A stretch of DNA of 64,000 nucleotides, from contig NZ_ALOU01000040.1 of assembly GCF_000292345.1 (NCBI RefSeq), forward strand, positions 1 to 64,000, written 5' to 3'. Positions 42,304 to 52,333 of the stretch are shown piece by piece; the stretch's first letter is position 1, and each line of letters opens with the position of its first letter. A program made the translations under genes and the position numbers. The notes under the pieces were generated by a model, which was given only the letters and a program-made list of their open reading frames with translations, was not told where the DNA came from and made no database searches. The stretch comes from Cupriavidus sp. BIS7 (GTDB lineage: Bacteria > Pseudomonadota > Gammaproteobacteria > Burkholderiales > Burkholderiaceae).

Positions 42304-44523
42304 TCAGGCGCGCTTCGAGTTCGCTGCGCCGTACTGGGCCAGGTAGCGGTACTTGCCGTAGCGGTAGTGCGGCCGGTACCAGCGTCCCTCGACATCGAGG
42401 CCATTGAACAGTACACCCTTGACTTCGCCCCCGGCCTGAATGATCGCCCGCTGCGAGGCCTGCAGTTCGCTGGCGGTCGTGCTGTCTGCAAGCGCCACCA
42501 GGAACACGGCGCCTGCCTTTGCGGCGAGGATGCCGGTATCGGATGCCGCCAGAACCGGCGGCGTGTCGATCAGCACGATGTCGTAGCGGGCCTTCAGTTC
42601 CTCGAGCAGTGCGTCCATTGCCGATGCCTGCAGCAGATCAGCGGCCAGTTGCGGTTGCGCGCCGGTGGCGATGAAGTCCAGGCCGGGCAGCACATCGCGC
42701 TGAACGACCTTGTCCAGCGGGGTGCCCGTGAGGCGCTCGGTGAGTCCAGGCTCGCGCGGCTTGTCGAAACTGCGGTGAAGTCCGCCGCGGCGCAGATCCG
42801 CGTCGACCAGCACGATCCGGCGGCCGGCCGCGGCGGCGATCGCGGCGAAATTCGCGCACAGGAACGACTTGCCAACCCCCGGGGCCGGCCCGGTGATGAC
42901 CACGACATGGTCACGACTGTTGGCCAATGCAAACTGCAGTGAGGTGCGGAAGCCGCGCATGCTCTCGATGGCGGGGTCGTCAGGCTGACGCATGGCCAGC
43001 ACACCATCCGCGGGTTTCGCGGTGCTCAGCGGGATCGTGGCATAGACGGTCAGGCCCGTCTGCCGTTCCACGTCGTCGGCCTCGGCGAGACCGCCGTTCA
43101 TCATGCGCCGCATGACCACGGCCAGCGCACCTGCCAGAAACCCCATTGCCAGCGACACCACGCCGATCATCATGCGGTTCGGGCGTACCGGCTTGAGCGG
43201 CAGGTCCGCAGGGTCCACCAGCCTCGCAGTGCCTACCTTGCTGGCGCGCACCAGCCGCAACTGCTGCGCGTCATTGAGCAGTGCCTGGTACATCTCCGTA
43301 CTGACCTTGACATCGCGCATCAGGCGCAACACGTTCTGTTCGACTTCGGGCAGGCGCTGGATCTTCGACGTAACGCCGCCCAGTTGGGCGCTCAGGCTGG
43401 CGATCTGGCTGTCGAGGATCTCGACGCTCGGATGGTTCGGCGTGTAGCGCGTGGCGAGTTCCTGGCGCTTCTGCTTGAGTTCCTGCAAGCGTGTCTGGAT
43501 CTGCACGGATTGCGACAGGTACAGCTTGGATTCTTCACTCAGGTCCACCGTGCCCCGCTGGTTGCGCATGGCGTTATAGCGCGTCTCGGCGGTTTCGACC
43601 TGCTGCTTGAGTTGCGGCAGCTGTTTTTCCAGAAAGGCCAGCGATTTCTCGGCCTCCTCGGCCTTGCGGCGTGTGTTCTGGTCTACGTATTCATTGCCGA
43701 TCTCGTTGAGGATAGCGGTCGTCCTCTCGGGGGAGGTATCTTCCAGCGCAATGCCAATCACACCGCTCTGCTTGCCGCGCTCGCCGATTATCAGCCTTTC
43801 CTGCAGGTCCGCGATGGCTGCCGAGCGGGCGACGTGGCGTACAACGTACTGGGTACCGGGATGGCCGTCGAGCTGACTGACAATGATCCTGACCTGGCCT
43901 GATTCGGTGTTGACCACAAGCGGCGTGCCGAGCGTACCGGCAGCCGTGGTTGCATCGCTGGCAAAGGCCACGCGATAGCGCCGCTCGCCCAGTGCGGTGA
44001 GGATGATCTTGCGACCGTCCATCTTGGCGGGCACCTGAAGGTCGTCCACCTTGATTGATTCGTTGCCCCAGGCGAAGCCCCCCCAGCCGAACAGGCCCGG
44101 TGTCGACAGTTCGCTGCGGTAGCCGGCGATGGCGGCACCGATCACCGGGAAGTAGCGCGGCATGGCGCTGATGTCGAGGCGCAGGTTGTCGACTGCCTTG
44201 CCAACCACCATGCGCGAGCGCAGCAGTTCGATCTCCGCCGTTGCCGCAGGCTTCACATCGAACACCGGAGAGATGGACGCGGCAATCTTCGACGCATTGC
44301 TGCTGGAGCCGGTGTCCTCGATCTGCACGAGCATGTCGGCGCGGTACACGGGCTTGGTAAGAAGCGCGTAGAGCAGTCCCACTACGATCACCGCCGCAGC
44401 CACTGTCATGAAAGTCCAGCGGAAGCGCAACAGTACGTCGAGGTAGGCGCTCAGGTCGATCGGTGTTTCTGCTGCGTCCCAGTTGTCGGCCGCGCCGCCT
44501 TGCACTGGTTTCTCTGTGTTCAT
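42304..44523 (-). CDS. wzc: polysaccharide co-polymerase / tyrosine autokinase (Wzc), copy 2
   Basis: A 739-residue Wzc-type protein: N-terminal Wzz helix (residues about 35-60), long periplasmic coiled coil (residues about 270-390), second helix near 450, and BY-kinase with GPAPGVGKS, VLVDADLRRGG and VLIDTPPVLA. The tail holds six tyrosines in about 20 residues (WYRPHYRYGKYRYLAQYG), the autophosphorylation cluster. It overlaps wzb by ATGA. It is the better match to classical Wzc of the two in this window. It pairs with Wza and is reset by Wzb. Confidence 0.95.
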   Translation of the reverse strand: MNTEKPVQGGAADNWDAAETPIDLSAYLDVLLRFRWTFMTVAAAVIVVGLLYALLTKPVYRADMLVQIEDTGSSSNASKIAASISPVFDVKPAATAEIELLRSRMVVGKAVDNLRLDISAMPRYFPVIGAAIAGYRSELSTPGLFGWGGFAWGNESIKVDDLQVPAKMDGRKIILTALGERRYRVAFASDATTAAGTLGTPLVVNTESGQVRIIVSQLDGHPGTQYVVRHVARSAAIADLQERLIIGERGKQSGVIGIALEDTSPERTTAILNEIGNEYVDQNTRRKAEEAEKSLAFLEKQLPQLKQQVETAETRYNAMRNQRGTVDLSEESKLYLSQSVQIQTRLQELKQKRQELATRYTPNHPSVEILDSQIASLSAQLGGVTSKIQRLPEVEQNVLRLMRDVKVSTEMYQALLNDAQQLRLVRASKVGTARLVDPADLPLKPVRPNRMMIGVVSLAMGFLAGALAVVMRRMMNGGLAEADDVERQTGLTVYATIPLSTAKPADGVLAMRQPDDPAIESMRGFRTSLQFALANSRDHVVVITGPAPGVGKSFLCANFAAIAAAAGRRIVLVDADLRRGGLHRSFDKPREPGLTERLTGTPLDKVVQRDVLPGLDFIATGAQPQLAADLLQASAMDALLEELKARYDIVLIDTPPVLAASDTGILAAKAGAVFLVALADSTTASELQASQRAIIQAGGEVKGVLFNGLDVEGRWYRPHYRYGKYRYLAQYGAANSKRA

Positions 44524-44987
44524 GTTGTTCCTCCGCACGGATCGGTGGCAGCCGAGCGGATGCGTGCCGACCACGATTCGACGCCCAGCCTGATCAGGCC
44601 GAGTGCGATCACAAACATGTTCTGCGAACCGCCGTACGGGTCAGGGATATCTGTCTGCTCCTGCTCGCAGAGACGATGGGTCTTGCCAAGCGAGCACGGG
44701 TAGTGCTGCTCGAGATAGGTACGCTGGTCGGCCTCCATTACCAGCACCAGGTCGGCGGACTCGATCTGTGCGTTGTCAACCGCACGTGCCCGGTGCCGCT
44801 TCAGATCGCAGCGCTCGCCGGAAAGCAGCCGCACCGCGCGCGGGTCGGCTACGGCCCCGATCGGCGGCGCCAGTCCGGCCGATTCGATACGGCACTCCGG
44901 CAGTGCCTGACGCAGCAGGCATGCGGCCATCGGGCTTCGACAAGTGTTGCCCAGGCAGACGACCAGGATTGAGCGTATTTCGGCCAT
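44520..44987 (-). CDS. wzb: low-molecular-weight protein tyrosine phosphatase (Wzb)
   Basis: A 155-residue phosphatase. The P-loop CLGNTCRS (Cys11 nucleophile, Arg17) and the general-acid loop DPYGG (Asp116) are intact. It dephosphorylates the tyrosine cluster of the partner Wzc, which is needed for cycling of polymerisation and export. It is the second gene of the operon wza-wzb-wzc. ATGA overlap with wzc. Confidence 0.95.
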   Translation of the reverse strand: MAEIRSILVVCLGNTCRSPMAACLLRQALPECRIESAGLAPPIGAVADPRAVRLLSGERCDLKRHRARAVDNAQIESADLVLVMEADQRTYLEQHYPCSLGKTHRLCEQEQTDIPDPYGGSQNMFVIALGLIRLGVESWSARIRSAATDPCGGTT

Positions 44988-45003
44988 GTATTCGCCTTTG
45001 CAC

Positions 45004-46155
45004 CTATGGCTTGATGAAGGCGGCAGTGCCGGTAATCGGCTGGATCAGCAGGCCCATCACGCGGCTCCATCGCACCAGGTTGCGCGCGTCGACATAGACC
45101 ACGTCCTTGGGTTCCAGTTCGAAGCTCTCGGCAACCGCGAGTGCCACCGGCGACGTGCCATCGAGATGGAAGACCTGCGGAGCGCCGCTGGACGCACGCC
45201 GGATCACGTAGATCTGTTCGGCGTCGGCGGTGCCCGGATTGACGCCGCCGGCATCGCCGAGGGCCTCGTTCAGGGACATGTGCCCGTTGCGCATCAGCAG
45301 CGACGTCGGTTTGAGCACCTCGCCGGTGACGAATATCTTGCTGTCCTCGCGCTGCTCAACGCGCACGATATCGCCCGACTGCAGCAGGATCTGCGCGGGA
45401 TCGACGCCCTTGGCAAGCATGGCGGGAATGTTCACGTACCAGCTGCGCTCGCCACGTGTCACGCGGATGCGGCTGTTGTCGCCGGTCAGGTTGAGTACGC
45501 CGCCGGCGCGGTTGAGCGCCTCGACAAGCGTCATCGGCGCATCGTCGATGGCCTGCATGCCAGGAGTCTTCACCTCGCCGTCAACATAGATGCGCTGGCT
45601 GCGGAAGCCCAGCACGCGTACGGTCATCTGCGGATCGCGGACCACGCGCGACAGCGCACGCGCCATCTCGTCGCGCACCTGGTTGGCGGTCTTGCCGCCG
45701 ACCTTCATCACACCCGCATAGGGAAACTGGATATCGCCCAGCGGGCTGACCACGTAGCCTGGCATGTTCGAGCCGCCAGTCTGGGCGGGCATCTCGAAGC
45801 CCGCGGCGATGCTGTAGGTCTGGGTCGGAAACACCAGTTCCGGGTGATCCCAGACCACCACGGAGATGATGTCGCCCGGGCCGATGTGGTAGGGCTGGGG
45901 CTTGGCGAACAGCTCTTCGACCCCAGCGTTGGTGGGCGGCGCCTTCGCGCGCATGGTGCGCACCAGTTCGAGTGTAATTGGGGTGATCTCGGGCGGCGGG
46001 GCGCTCGGGTCTGCGGCGTCGACCGGCATAGTGCCGGTGAGGCGCATGCCCGGCGATGCTGCGCAGCCGGCGAGCACGGCCACGACGCACGCGATACCCA
46101 GGCGCGCGGCGTAGGATAAAGCAGGGCGGGACAGTCCGATCACGGCATTCTCCAT
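45004..46155 (-). CDS. wza: outer-membrane polysaccharide export lipoprotein (Wza)
   Basis: A 383-residue lipoprotein with a signal peptide ending in the lipobox VLAGC (Cys about residue 31). The export domain (YHIGPGDIISVVVWDHPEL) is followed by soluble ligand-binding beta-grasp repeats (QRIYVDGEVKTPG; SKIFVTGEVLKP). It forms the octameric outer-membrane channel for the polysaccharide. The start at 46155 gives a proper signal sequence; the 28-codon extension does not. First gene of the long minus-strand operon ending at 36641. Confidence 0.94.
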   Translation of the reverse strand: MENAVIGLSRPALSYAARLGIACVVAVLAGCAASPGMRLTGTMPVDAADPSAPPPEITPITLELVRTMRAKAPPTNAGVEELFAKPQPYHIGPGDIISVVVWDHPELVFPTQTYSIAAGFEMPAQTGGSNMPGYVVSPLGDIQFPYAGVMKVGGKTANQVRDEMARALSRVVRDPQMTVRVLGFRSQRIYVDGEVKTPGMQAIDDAPMTLVEALNRAGGVLNLTGDNSRIRVTRGERSWYVNIPAMLAKGVDPAQILLQSGDIVRVEQREDSKIFVTGEVLKPTSLLMRNGHMSLNEALGDAGGVNPGTADAEQIYVIRRASSGAPQVFHLDGTSPVALAVAESFELEPKDVVYVDARNLVRWSRVMGLLIQPITGTAAFIKP

Positions 46156-46425
46156 TGCTGCTGGGGGACAGAAAGGCACGCCTGTCCCCGGACATTGCCA
46201 TCTTGAGGCGGAGTGGCCCCGTCTTCGGTACGGTCTCACACATATTTGGTGCGGGATCGGGGTACAGGCGCGGCGTACGGGCGGCAGCCCGGAGAGGAGG
46301 GCATTCGATCAGTGTGGCGTAGCGCACGGAGCCATGCCGGGCGGCCCGGCTAGGCTGCGGCATGGCCTCCAGACGTGGCGCGATGCGTTCTCTGGCGGGG
46401 GCGCTTGACGCATGCGAGGCGATCG
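46156..46425. other. divergent promoter region of wza and a GT2 gene
   Basis: A 270-bp spacer between divergent starts. It should hold both promoters. I could not assign a convincing sigma-54 or sigma-70 element by eye. Confidence 0.4.
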
Positions 46426-47328
46426 ATGACATCCATTTCCGTACTGATCCTGACGAAGAATGAGGCAAGCGATATCGCAGGCTGCCTGGAGTCGGTGGCG
46501 GCGATAACCGACGACGTGCATGTCCTCGATTCCGAAAGCACGGATGAGACGTGCAGCATCGCCGCAGCGCTCGGCGCGAAGGTGACCGTGCGCCCTTTCG
46601 ATAACTTTGCCGCACAGCGGAACTTCGGCCTGCACCAGCTACCGATCCTGAACGACTGGGTGTTGATGCTGGACGCCGATGAGCGGCTGGGCCAGGCATT
46701 GGTCGAAGAGGCGCTGGCCCTTGTTGCCACCTGTGATGATTCCGTGGCGGCGGCGCGCATGGGGCGGCGCGATTTCTGGCTTGGCCAGCATCTGAAGCAT
46801 GCATCCATCTCGCCTTTCAATATCCGGCTGGTGCGGCGGTCGTGTGTGCACTTCGAGCGGGAGATCAACGAGGTGCTGGTCGTGGATGGCAACATCGCGG
46901 AGCTGAGCAACCCCTTCGATCACTATCCGTTCTCCAAGGGCATGAAGCACTGGCTCAACAAACACAATCTCTACTCGACCATGGAGGCGGAGCTGATCGT
47001 GCGCAATCGTGTGGGCCGCCCGGCAATTGGCAAGGCGTTGTTCTCGCGCGACCCGTCCGAGCGCCGCCTGCACCAGAAGCGCATCTTCTATCGGCTACCT
47101 GCCCGCCCGCTGATCAAGTTCTTCTACATGCTGGTGCTGCGCCGCTCGTTCCTGGATGGATTGCCCGGATTGCACTACACGCTGTTGCAGTGCATCTACG
47201 AGTACATGATCGTGCTTAAGACACTGGAATTACGTGAGCGTCAGGCGGCCGAAGAAAAGGGGCTTGAAAGTCCGACATTGCAGGCATCCACGGCGTCGCG
47301 CGTACCCAAGGCAACCGAGCCGACCTGA
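46426..47328 (+). CDS. glycosyltransferase, GT2 family (WaaE/KdtX-like)
   Basis: A 300-residue GT-A fold inverting transferase: SVLILTKNEASDIAGCLESV at the N-terminus, the DSESTDET segment and the metal-binding DADER (residues about 84-88). The C-terminal region (HWLNKHNLYSTMEAE) resembles the WaaE/KdtX beta-glycosyltransferases. It probably adds a sugar to the lipid-linked repeat. GAGGCG precedes the start. Divergent from wza. Confidence 0.88.
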   Translation: MTSISVLILTKNEASDIAGCLESVAAITDDVHVLDSESTDETCSIAAALGAKVTVRPFDNFAAQRNFGLHQLPILNDWVLMLDADERLGQALVEEALALVATCDDSVAAARMGRRDFWLGQHLKHASISPFNIRLVRRSCVHFEREINEVLVVDGNIAELSNPFDHYPFSKGMKHWLNKHNLYSTMEAELIVRNRVGRPAIGKALFSRDPSERRLHQKRIFYRLPARPLIKFFYMLVLRRSFLDGLPGLHYTLLQCIYEYMIVLKTLELRERQAAEEKGLESPTLQASTASRVPKATEPT

Positions 47329-47357
47329 TTGCGCCGGCACCGCTCGCCACGGATGAT

Positions 47358-47912
47358 TCAGGGCTGTGGCTTTCGCTTCCCGATCGCCCTGGCCGGTGCG
47401 CCCCCGTAGACGGTCCAGGTCTCGCGCAGTGGCCTGGTCACCACCGAGCGCGGTGCGACCACCGATCCTTCGCACAGCGACACGCCAGGCGAGATGAAGG
47501 CCTCGGCGCAGATCCACACGTGCCGTCCAAGCACGATCGGTGCCGAGATCAGCTGGAAGGTGGGATCGTTGTAGTCATGTGAGCCGGTACAGAGATGGGA
47601 TCCCTGGGAGACGATCGAAAACTCGCCGATCTCGATCGGGCTGATGTTGTACAGGGTGACGCCGTCGGCCGCTGCCGTATGGTTGGCCATCGTCAGGTGC
47701 CACGGCGCCCACACCTTGACGGACGGGTAGATGTGCACATGGTGTCCAAGTCGTGCGCCGAACAGGCGCAGCAATGCCGCGCGCCAGCGATGCGCGGAGC
47801 GCGGGCTCGGGCGGAACAGCAGCAACCACGTCCAGTTCCAGATCTGGCGGACCACGCGGTTGCGCAGCGTGAAGGACGGGCCGGAAAGGCGATCGGTACG
47901 TTGCAGGATCAT
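47358..47912 (-). CDS. WcaF-like sugar O-acetyltransferase
   Basis: A 184-residue left-handed beta-helix (hexapeptide repeat) acetyltransferase. The run YPSVKVWAPWHLTM, LYNISPIEIGEFSIVSQGSH and LCTGSHDYNDP is typical of WcaF-like colanic acid acetyltransferases, with His in GSHDY as probable catalytic residue. It should O-acetylate a sugar of the polysaccharide. It converges on the GT2 gene. Confidence 0.88.
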   Translation of the reverse strand: MILQRTDRLSGPSFTLRNRVVRQIWNWTWLLLFRPSPRSAHRWRAALLRLFGARLGHHVHIYPSVKVWAPWHLTMANHTAAADGVTLYNISPIEIGEFSIVSQGSHLCTGSHDYNDPTFQLISAPIVLGRHVWICAEAFISPGVSLCEGSVVAPRSVVTRPLRETWTVYGGAPARAIGKRKPQP

Positions 47913-48116
47913 GGTGCTTCAATGGTGCTTCAGCCGCGGCCGCCAGCAATGGCGCGGCAGCACAGGTTGGCCGGGTTGTGGAGGTCATGGTCGCCGCGCG
48001 GCGCCGCTCTTTCGGTGCGCAAGCGCACCGAGTGCGCAGGGTCATCCGCGCATGATCGGATAGCGCCCGGAAAGACGGCGCGCGACCAGCAAGCAGCGTT
48101 CAGCACGGAGGCATTC

Positions 48117-48935
48117 ATGATCGCGGATACAGTTCAGGACCGGATCAACAGAAAGGCATGGACCAGCTGGGGCGCTCGCCACTGGTTCGCCGCTGCGGTA
48201 GAGCCGACAGATCCTGGCGAGGCTGCGGCAATCGCGCGAATTGCCGATCAAGTGCGTGGCACACCGCTGCTCGATGTTGGCGTGGGTGGCGGGCGCACCG
48301 TGCAGATGCTGCGCGCGCTCAGCAATGACTATGTGGCGATCGACTACACGCCGGAACTGGTTGAGATCTGCCAACGCAACCATCCCGGTGTCGCCGTGCA
48401 TCGCATGGATGCGCGCGACTTGTCTGCCTTCGCCGATAACAGCTTTGGCATGGTCATGTTCAGCTTCAACGGCATCGATGCGGTTGACGCCGACGGTCGC
48501 AGCGCGATCCTGCGGGAATTTGCCCGTGTGCTGCGCCCGGGTGGCTTGCTGCTGTTCTCCACGCACAACAAGCGCGGCCCGAGCTACCGCGAGAACCTGA
48601 CGCGCTTCCTTCAGCTGCCAAAGTGGTCGCCCAATCCGCTGCGGCTGGGCTTCAATACGGCCCGCATCATTGTCAATCTGCCTCTTGCCACCATCAACTA
48701 TCTGCGTCATTCCAGACTCAACCGCGAGTACGATGGCTACGCCGTGCGCGTGTGCGCCGCGCACAAGTTCGGCATTGTGATCATCTACACGGAAATGGCC
48801 GCCCAGAAGCGCGCGTTGGCCAATCTTGGCCTGCAAACGGAGGTCGTCTTCGGCAACCTCGATGCGCGTGAGCTAAGCGAAGATGACGATGTAAGCCAGG
48901 TCTACTGGTTTCACTTCATCGCCCGCAAGACCTGA
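48117..48935 (+). CDS. class I SAM-dependent methyltransferase
   Basis: A 272-residue methyltransferase with motif I LLDVGVGGGRTVQML (residues about 51-65), the acidic DYTPE after strand 2, and FSFNGIDAV with the post-II region REFARVLRPGGLLLFSTHN. The start at 48117 follows ACGGAGG; a 174-codon open extension is antisense to the acetyltransferase and rejected. The likely target is a sugar or lipid-linked intermediate of the cluster, but the sequence does not specify. Confidence 0.85.
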   Translation: MIADTVQDRINRKAWTSWGARHWFAAAVEPTDPGEAAAIARIADQVRGTPLLDVGVGGGRTVQMLRALSNDYVAIDYTPELVEICQRNHPGVAVHRMDARDLSAFADNSFGMVMFSFNGIDAVDADGRSAILREFARVLRPGGLLLFSTHNKRGPSYRENLTRFLQLPKWSPNPLRLGFNTARIIVNLPLATINYLRHSRLNREYDGYAVRVCAAHKFGIVIIYTEMAAQKRALANLGLQTEVVFGNLDARELSEDDDVSQVYWFHFIARKT

Positions 48936-49000
48936 GCGCGACGAGTCTGCGCCGGTACGGAGCGTTGTAGTGTGATTTGCTCCGGCCGGTGGCACGCAGG

Positions 49001-50656
49001 CTAGCCGCCCGCGCGGCCAGGGCGCCAGGGAATCATGCGCAGGACTGCGTATGAGAACCAGTAGGCAAGCAGGTAGATCAGCAGGGTCTCGATCCAGCTG
49101 CGCACGACGTAGCGCGGCAGGCCAGCCATCGACTCCATACCGGTCGCCGCGCTGGTCAGGAAGAATAGCCAGGCAAAAAGACGCACGGCATTGAAGGAGT
49201 TGAATGCCGGTAACCAGGGTGCCGAGTGCGGGCCGGGATTCGGGTTGCGCACGCGCGTGGTCTGTGTATCGGCGAGCGTGAAGATCGGGATCAACGCCAG
49301 TGCGATCACGAACGGATACAGCCAGCCGAACAGCGCATAGCCGCTGCCGAAGATCGAGCCAGTGCGAAAGCCTTTCAATGCATCGTAGTCGCCGGTGGTG
49401 GTGAAAAGCATCAGGTCGCCCCCGGACGAGGTGCTGACCAGGTCCTTATCCACCGGCAGGCCCAGCATGTCGATGACCGGTCGAGGCAAGACGCTGAGTA
49501 CGCTTTGCCATTCGAGGTCGCGCAGCTTTGCCTTGGCCGACGCGTCCTGACGCAGCGCCAGGTCCAGGCTTTCGTCGGCGAACTTGAGGTTCGACAGACG
49601 CGCCAGGAACAGGTTGTCGACGTAGTACTCGTCCCAGTCGTAGCTCTTGGTGGCATCCTGCTGCCGTCTCTCCTCGATCGCGCGCCGGTCATGCATCGTG
49701 GTCATGGTCTCTTCGAGCAACTGGGCGGCCGCCAGATCGCGCCTTGCATCACGTACGATCACCATGCTGGTGGCGAGGTCGGCCACCGGTCCCTGCACCA
49801 GTATCAGCCCGGCGACCAGCAGCACGAAGTTGCGCACGCTGAACAGCCGCGATGTCACACTGCCCGAGACAACCCCGTACAGGTAGGCGATGCCGAGCGA
49901 GGTCAGGCCAAGCAGGAAGGCGGAGCGGCTGTTGCTGCCCATCGAAACGAGCAGCAGCACGCCTGTGTAGGCCGCGAGCACCAGCTTCCAGAACGCGGAC
50001 ACGCGCGCGCCGCTTGCCCCCAGGACCGGCCGGATCAGGATGCAGTACGGCAGGTAGACAAGCGGAAACATCGCCTGCATGAACTTGTTGTCCGCACCCA
50101 GCACTTCCTCGCGCGCGGAGCCCAGCACGAAGACCTGGTAACTCATCGCCGCCAGCCCGATGCCGCCGAGAATCAGGAACTGGGCATTGCTCGGTACACG
50201 GAAGTACCCCAACGGCTGCAATACGCGGACTGTGAGCGCCTTGCGCACCGAGCCCGCCAGCCGGCTCTTTCGGTAGAGCGCGTGCGCGCCCAGCAAGAAC
50301 AGCAAGCACACCAGGGCGTGCACAAAGATCAGCTCCGCGTGAACCAGGTTGTTTGTCACCGGCTTCCACTCGAACAGCGTGGCGACTGGTGGCAGCAGGA
50401 AATAGGAAAGGGTGTAACCGAGCACGATCAGCGTGGATACGGGATAACAGCGCAGCAGATCGCGCCGCGCCGAGAAGCTCACGCCGAGCACGCCGCCGAT
50501 GAGGATCAACACGGCGCAGACGATGTTTTCTGGCGTAAGGAAGCACAGCATCTGGAACAACACCAATAGCGACCACACGGCGAGCAGGTGCCCGCGCTTC
50601 TTTTGCACACGTAGCAGCAGGTTCGAACGATATGGCTTCCGGGCGCTCAGGATCAT
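49001..50656 (-). CDS. polytopic membrane protein, candidate repeat-unit polymerase (Wzy)
   Basis: A 551-residue inner-membrane protein with about eleven hydrophobic segments and one large extracytoplasmic loop (residues about 310-425) between the last two groups. This layout and the position next to a flippase-like gene fit Wzy polymerases, which have little sequence conservation. The start at 50656 overlaps the region just past the flippase stop, with GGGGAA upstream, suggesting translational coupling. An O-antigen-ligase-like role is the alternative. Confidence 0.65.
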   Translation of the reverse strand: MILSARKPYRSNLLLRVQKKRGHLLAVWSLLVLFQMLCFLTPENIVCAVLILIGGVLGVSFSARRDLLRCYPVSTLIVLGYTLSYFLLPPVATLFEWKPVTNNLVHAELIFVHALVCLLFLLGAHALYRKSRLAGSVRKALTVRVLQPLGYFRVPSNAQFLILGGIGLAAMSYQVFVLGSAREEVLGADNKFMQAMFPLVYLPYCILIRPVLGASGARVSAFWKLVLAAYTGVLLLVSMGSNSRSAFLLGLTSLGIAYLYGVVSGSVTSRLFSVRNFVLLVAGLILVQGPVADLATSMVIVRDARRDLAAAQLLEETMTTMHDRRAIEERRQQDATKSYDWDEYYVDNLFLARLSNLKFADESLDLALRQDASAKAKLRDLEWQSVLSVLPRPVIDMLGLPVDKDLVSTSSGGDLMLFTTTGDYDALKGFRTGSIFGSGYALFGWLYPFVIALALIPIFTLADTQTTRVRNPNPGPHSAPWLPAFNSFNAVRLFAWLFFLTSAATGMESMAGLPRYVVRSWIETLLIYLLAYWFSYAVLRMIPWRPGRAGG

Positions 50657-50657
50657 G

Positions 50658-52097
50658 TCATTCCCCAAGGGGTTCGGAGGCGGTCGACACGGACTGGCCG
50701 CCGTCGCTGCTGCCAGCAGGCAGCACACGCGAGCGCCAGGAACTGGCCAACAGCCATGCAAGTACCACCGTCTCCGGTACGAGCAGCAGCAGCGCCGCCC
50801 CTAGAGTGGGTGGCAGCGCTTGCGCCAGCAGCAGCCAGATGGCCAGCGCGGCACAGCTGGCGCCTGCATACACGGTTGCAACGCTGACATGCGTATTGGT
50901 GGCGATCAGAAGTGCCGCGGGGATGAACCAGGCGACGTTGAACAGGGCATGCAGTCCGATAACCGCGAGTTCCAAGTGGCCGACGTGCACGGCGCCGCGT
51001 CCCCAGATCTCGATGATGCGGGGCCCGCCTCCCACCAGGCAGGCGTAGACGATCACGCAGGCCGCCATGATCCACAGCGCCGCGCTGCGCGTGAAGGCTC
51101 GCGCGCGGGCCATGTCGCCCTGGCCGGCAAGCCGCGAGATCTCAGGCTTGAGCGCGTAGTTGGCCACCACGCCAAACTGAATGATCATGCGCATCAGCGT
51201 GCGCGCCATCGTGTAGGCGACCACTACCGCGGGGCCGCCGAGCTGGTTAAGCACCTGCACGCCGCCCTGCAACGTAATGGCCTGCGACAGCGGGAAGCTT
51301 GCGTAGGCGAGCGAGGGCTTGAGGACCGCGCGGAACTCGGCCCAGGATGCATGGCGGATGCCTACCACGGGCAGTGGCGTATAGCGGTTCGCAATCATGA
51401 TCTGGCCCACCGCCAGCAGCGCCTGGCAGGCGCACATGGCTGCGGCCAGTGCGACGGTGCCGCCGCCGCACAGCAGGACCGCAATGGTGATCACGATGTC
51501 TGCCAGCCGGCGGTTGGCGATCAGGAAAGCGCCCAGCGGAGCATGGTCCATCGCGCGGAACCAGCCGTCCACTGGCCCCCCTATAAACTGAAAGCCGACA
51601 TACAGGGCCATGTACAGCGTGATCTGCCTGGCCTCCTCGTTGCTGATGGTGTGCAGCTTGAGCAGCGCGACCCAGTCGATGAGCGGTGTTATGGCGCAGG
51701 TCAGTGTGAAGATCGCCACGCCGAGCATGAGGGCGAACACGAAGGACGTCTGCAGGATGACGCGGGCGGCAGGCCAGTCATGTGCGCCGGCGCATATCGT
51801 GGCACGGTTGGCCGACGCCTGGGAAATGCCCAGGTCGAGCAGGATGAACAGCGACGGCACACCGGTCAGCACCAGCCAGTCGCTATAGCCGATCTTGCCC
51901 CAGGAATTGACGAAGAACGGCAACTGCACCAGCTGGGCCAGGATGGTGACGATCTGTGCATAGCCGTAGCTGAGCGCATTGAGGCGAAAACGCGCAAACA
52001 GTGATGGCTGCCGGGCGGCGGCCGGAGGGGGCAGCGTTGACACGGACCGGTACTCGCTGGTTGGCTGGTGTGGTGCGGAGCAGATGCGCTGATACAC
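50658..52097 (-). CDS. candidate lipid-linked oligosaccharide flippase (Wzx)
   Basis: A 479-residue membrane protein with about twelve hydrophobic segments in the MOP/polysaccharide-transporter pattern (LNALSYGYAQIVTILAQLVQ; WLVLTGVPSLFILLDLGISQ). It would flip the undecaprenyl-linked repeat unit to the periplasm. The start is uncertain: the longest frame begins with GTG at 52097 without a clear ribosome site, and a GTG about 18 codons in is an alternative. It is coupled to the Wzy-like gene. Confidence 0.78.
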   Translation of the reverse strand: MYQRICSAPHQPTSEYRSVSTLPPPAAARQPSLFARFRLNALSYGYAQIVTILAQLVQLPFFVNSWGKIGYSDWLVLTGVPSLFILLDLGISQASANRATICAGAHDWPAARVILQTSFVFALMLGVAIFTLTCAITPLIDWVALLKLHTISNEEARQITLYMALYVGFQFIGGPVDGWFRAMDHAPLGAFLIANRRLADIVITIAVLLCGGGTVALAAAMCACQALLAVGQIMIANRYTPLPVVGIRHASWAEFRAVLKPSLAYASFPLSQAITLQGGVQVLNQLGGPAVVVAYTMARTLMRMIIQFGVVANYALKPEISRLAGQGDMARARAFTRSAALWIMAACVIVYACLVGGGPRIIEIWGRGAVHVGHLELAVIGLHALFNVAWFIPAALLIATNTHVSVATVYAGASCAALAIWLLLAQALPPTLGAALLLLVPETVVLAWLLASSWRSRVLPAGSSDGGQSVSTASEPLGE

Positions 52098-52220
52098 CGA
52101 AGCAACATCGATATCAGGCGAGCCTATACGCGCAGCGCGCGTACGGATGTGGGTTAGCGCACCGTTCTCGCGCCGGTCTGGAAACGGTGTGCGACAGCGT
52201 ACGGACAGTCAGCAGGGGGG

Positions 52221-52260
52221 CGCGGCATGGTGCGGCATGGTGCTGCATGGTGCGGCAGGT
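52221..52260 (+). repeat. four copies of a 10-bp tandem repeat
   Basis: Four consecutive units of CGCGGCATGG or TGCGGCATGG type (one unit reads TGCTGCATGG, the last ends CAGGT) lie in the divergent spacer 73 bases before the GT4 gene start. Confidence 0.75.
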
Positions 52261-52333
52261 GGGTCGGCCGCGTGCCGCCTGTCGCGTGCGCATCTGTGCC
52301 GCGCCTGACCCGTTCCCTTTCTGGAGACTTGAT

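Noticed and set aside
49226..50569. 447-codon plus-strand open frame
   Set aside because: Antisense to the Wzy-like membrane protein; composition (Arg, His, Gln) is that of a shadow frame.
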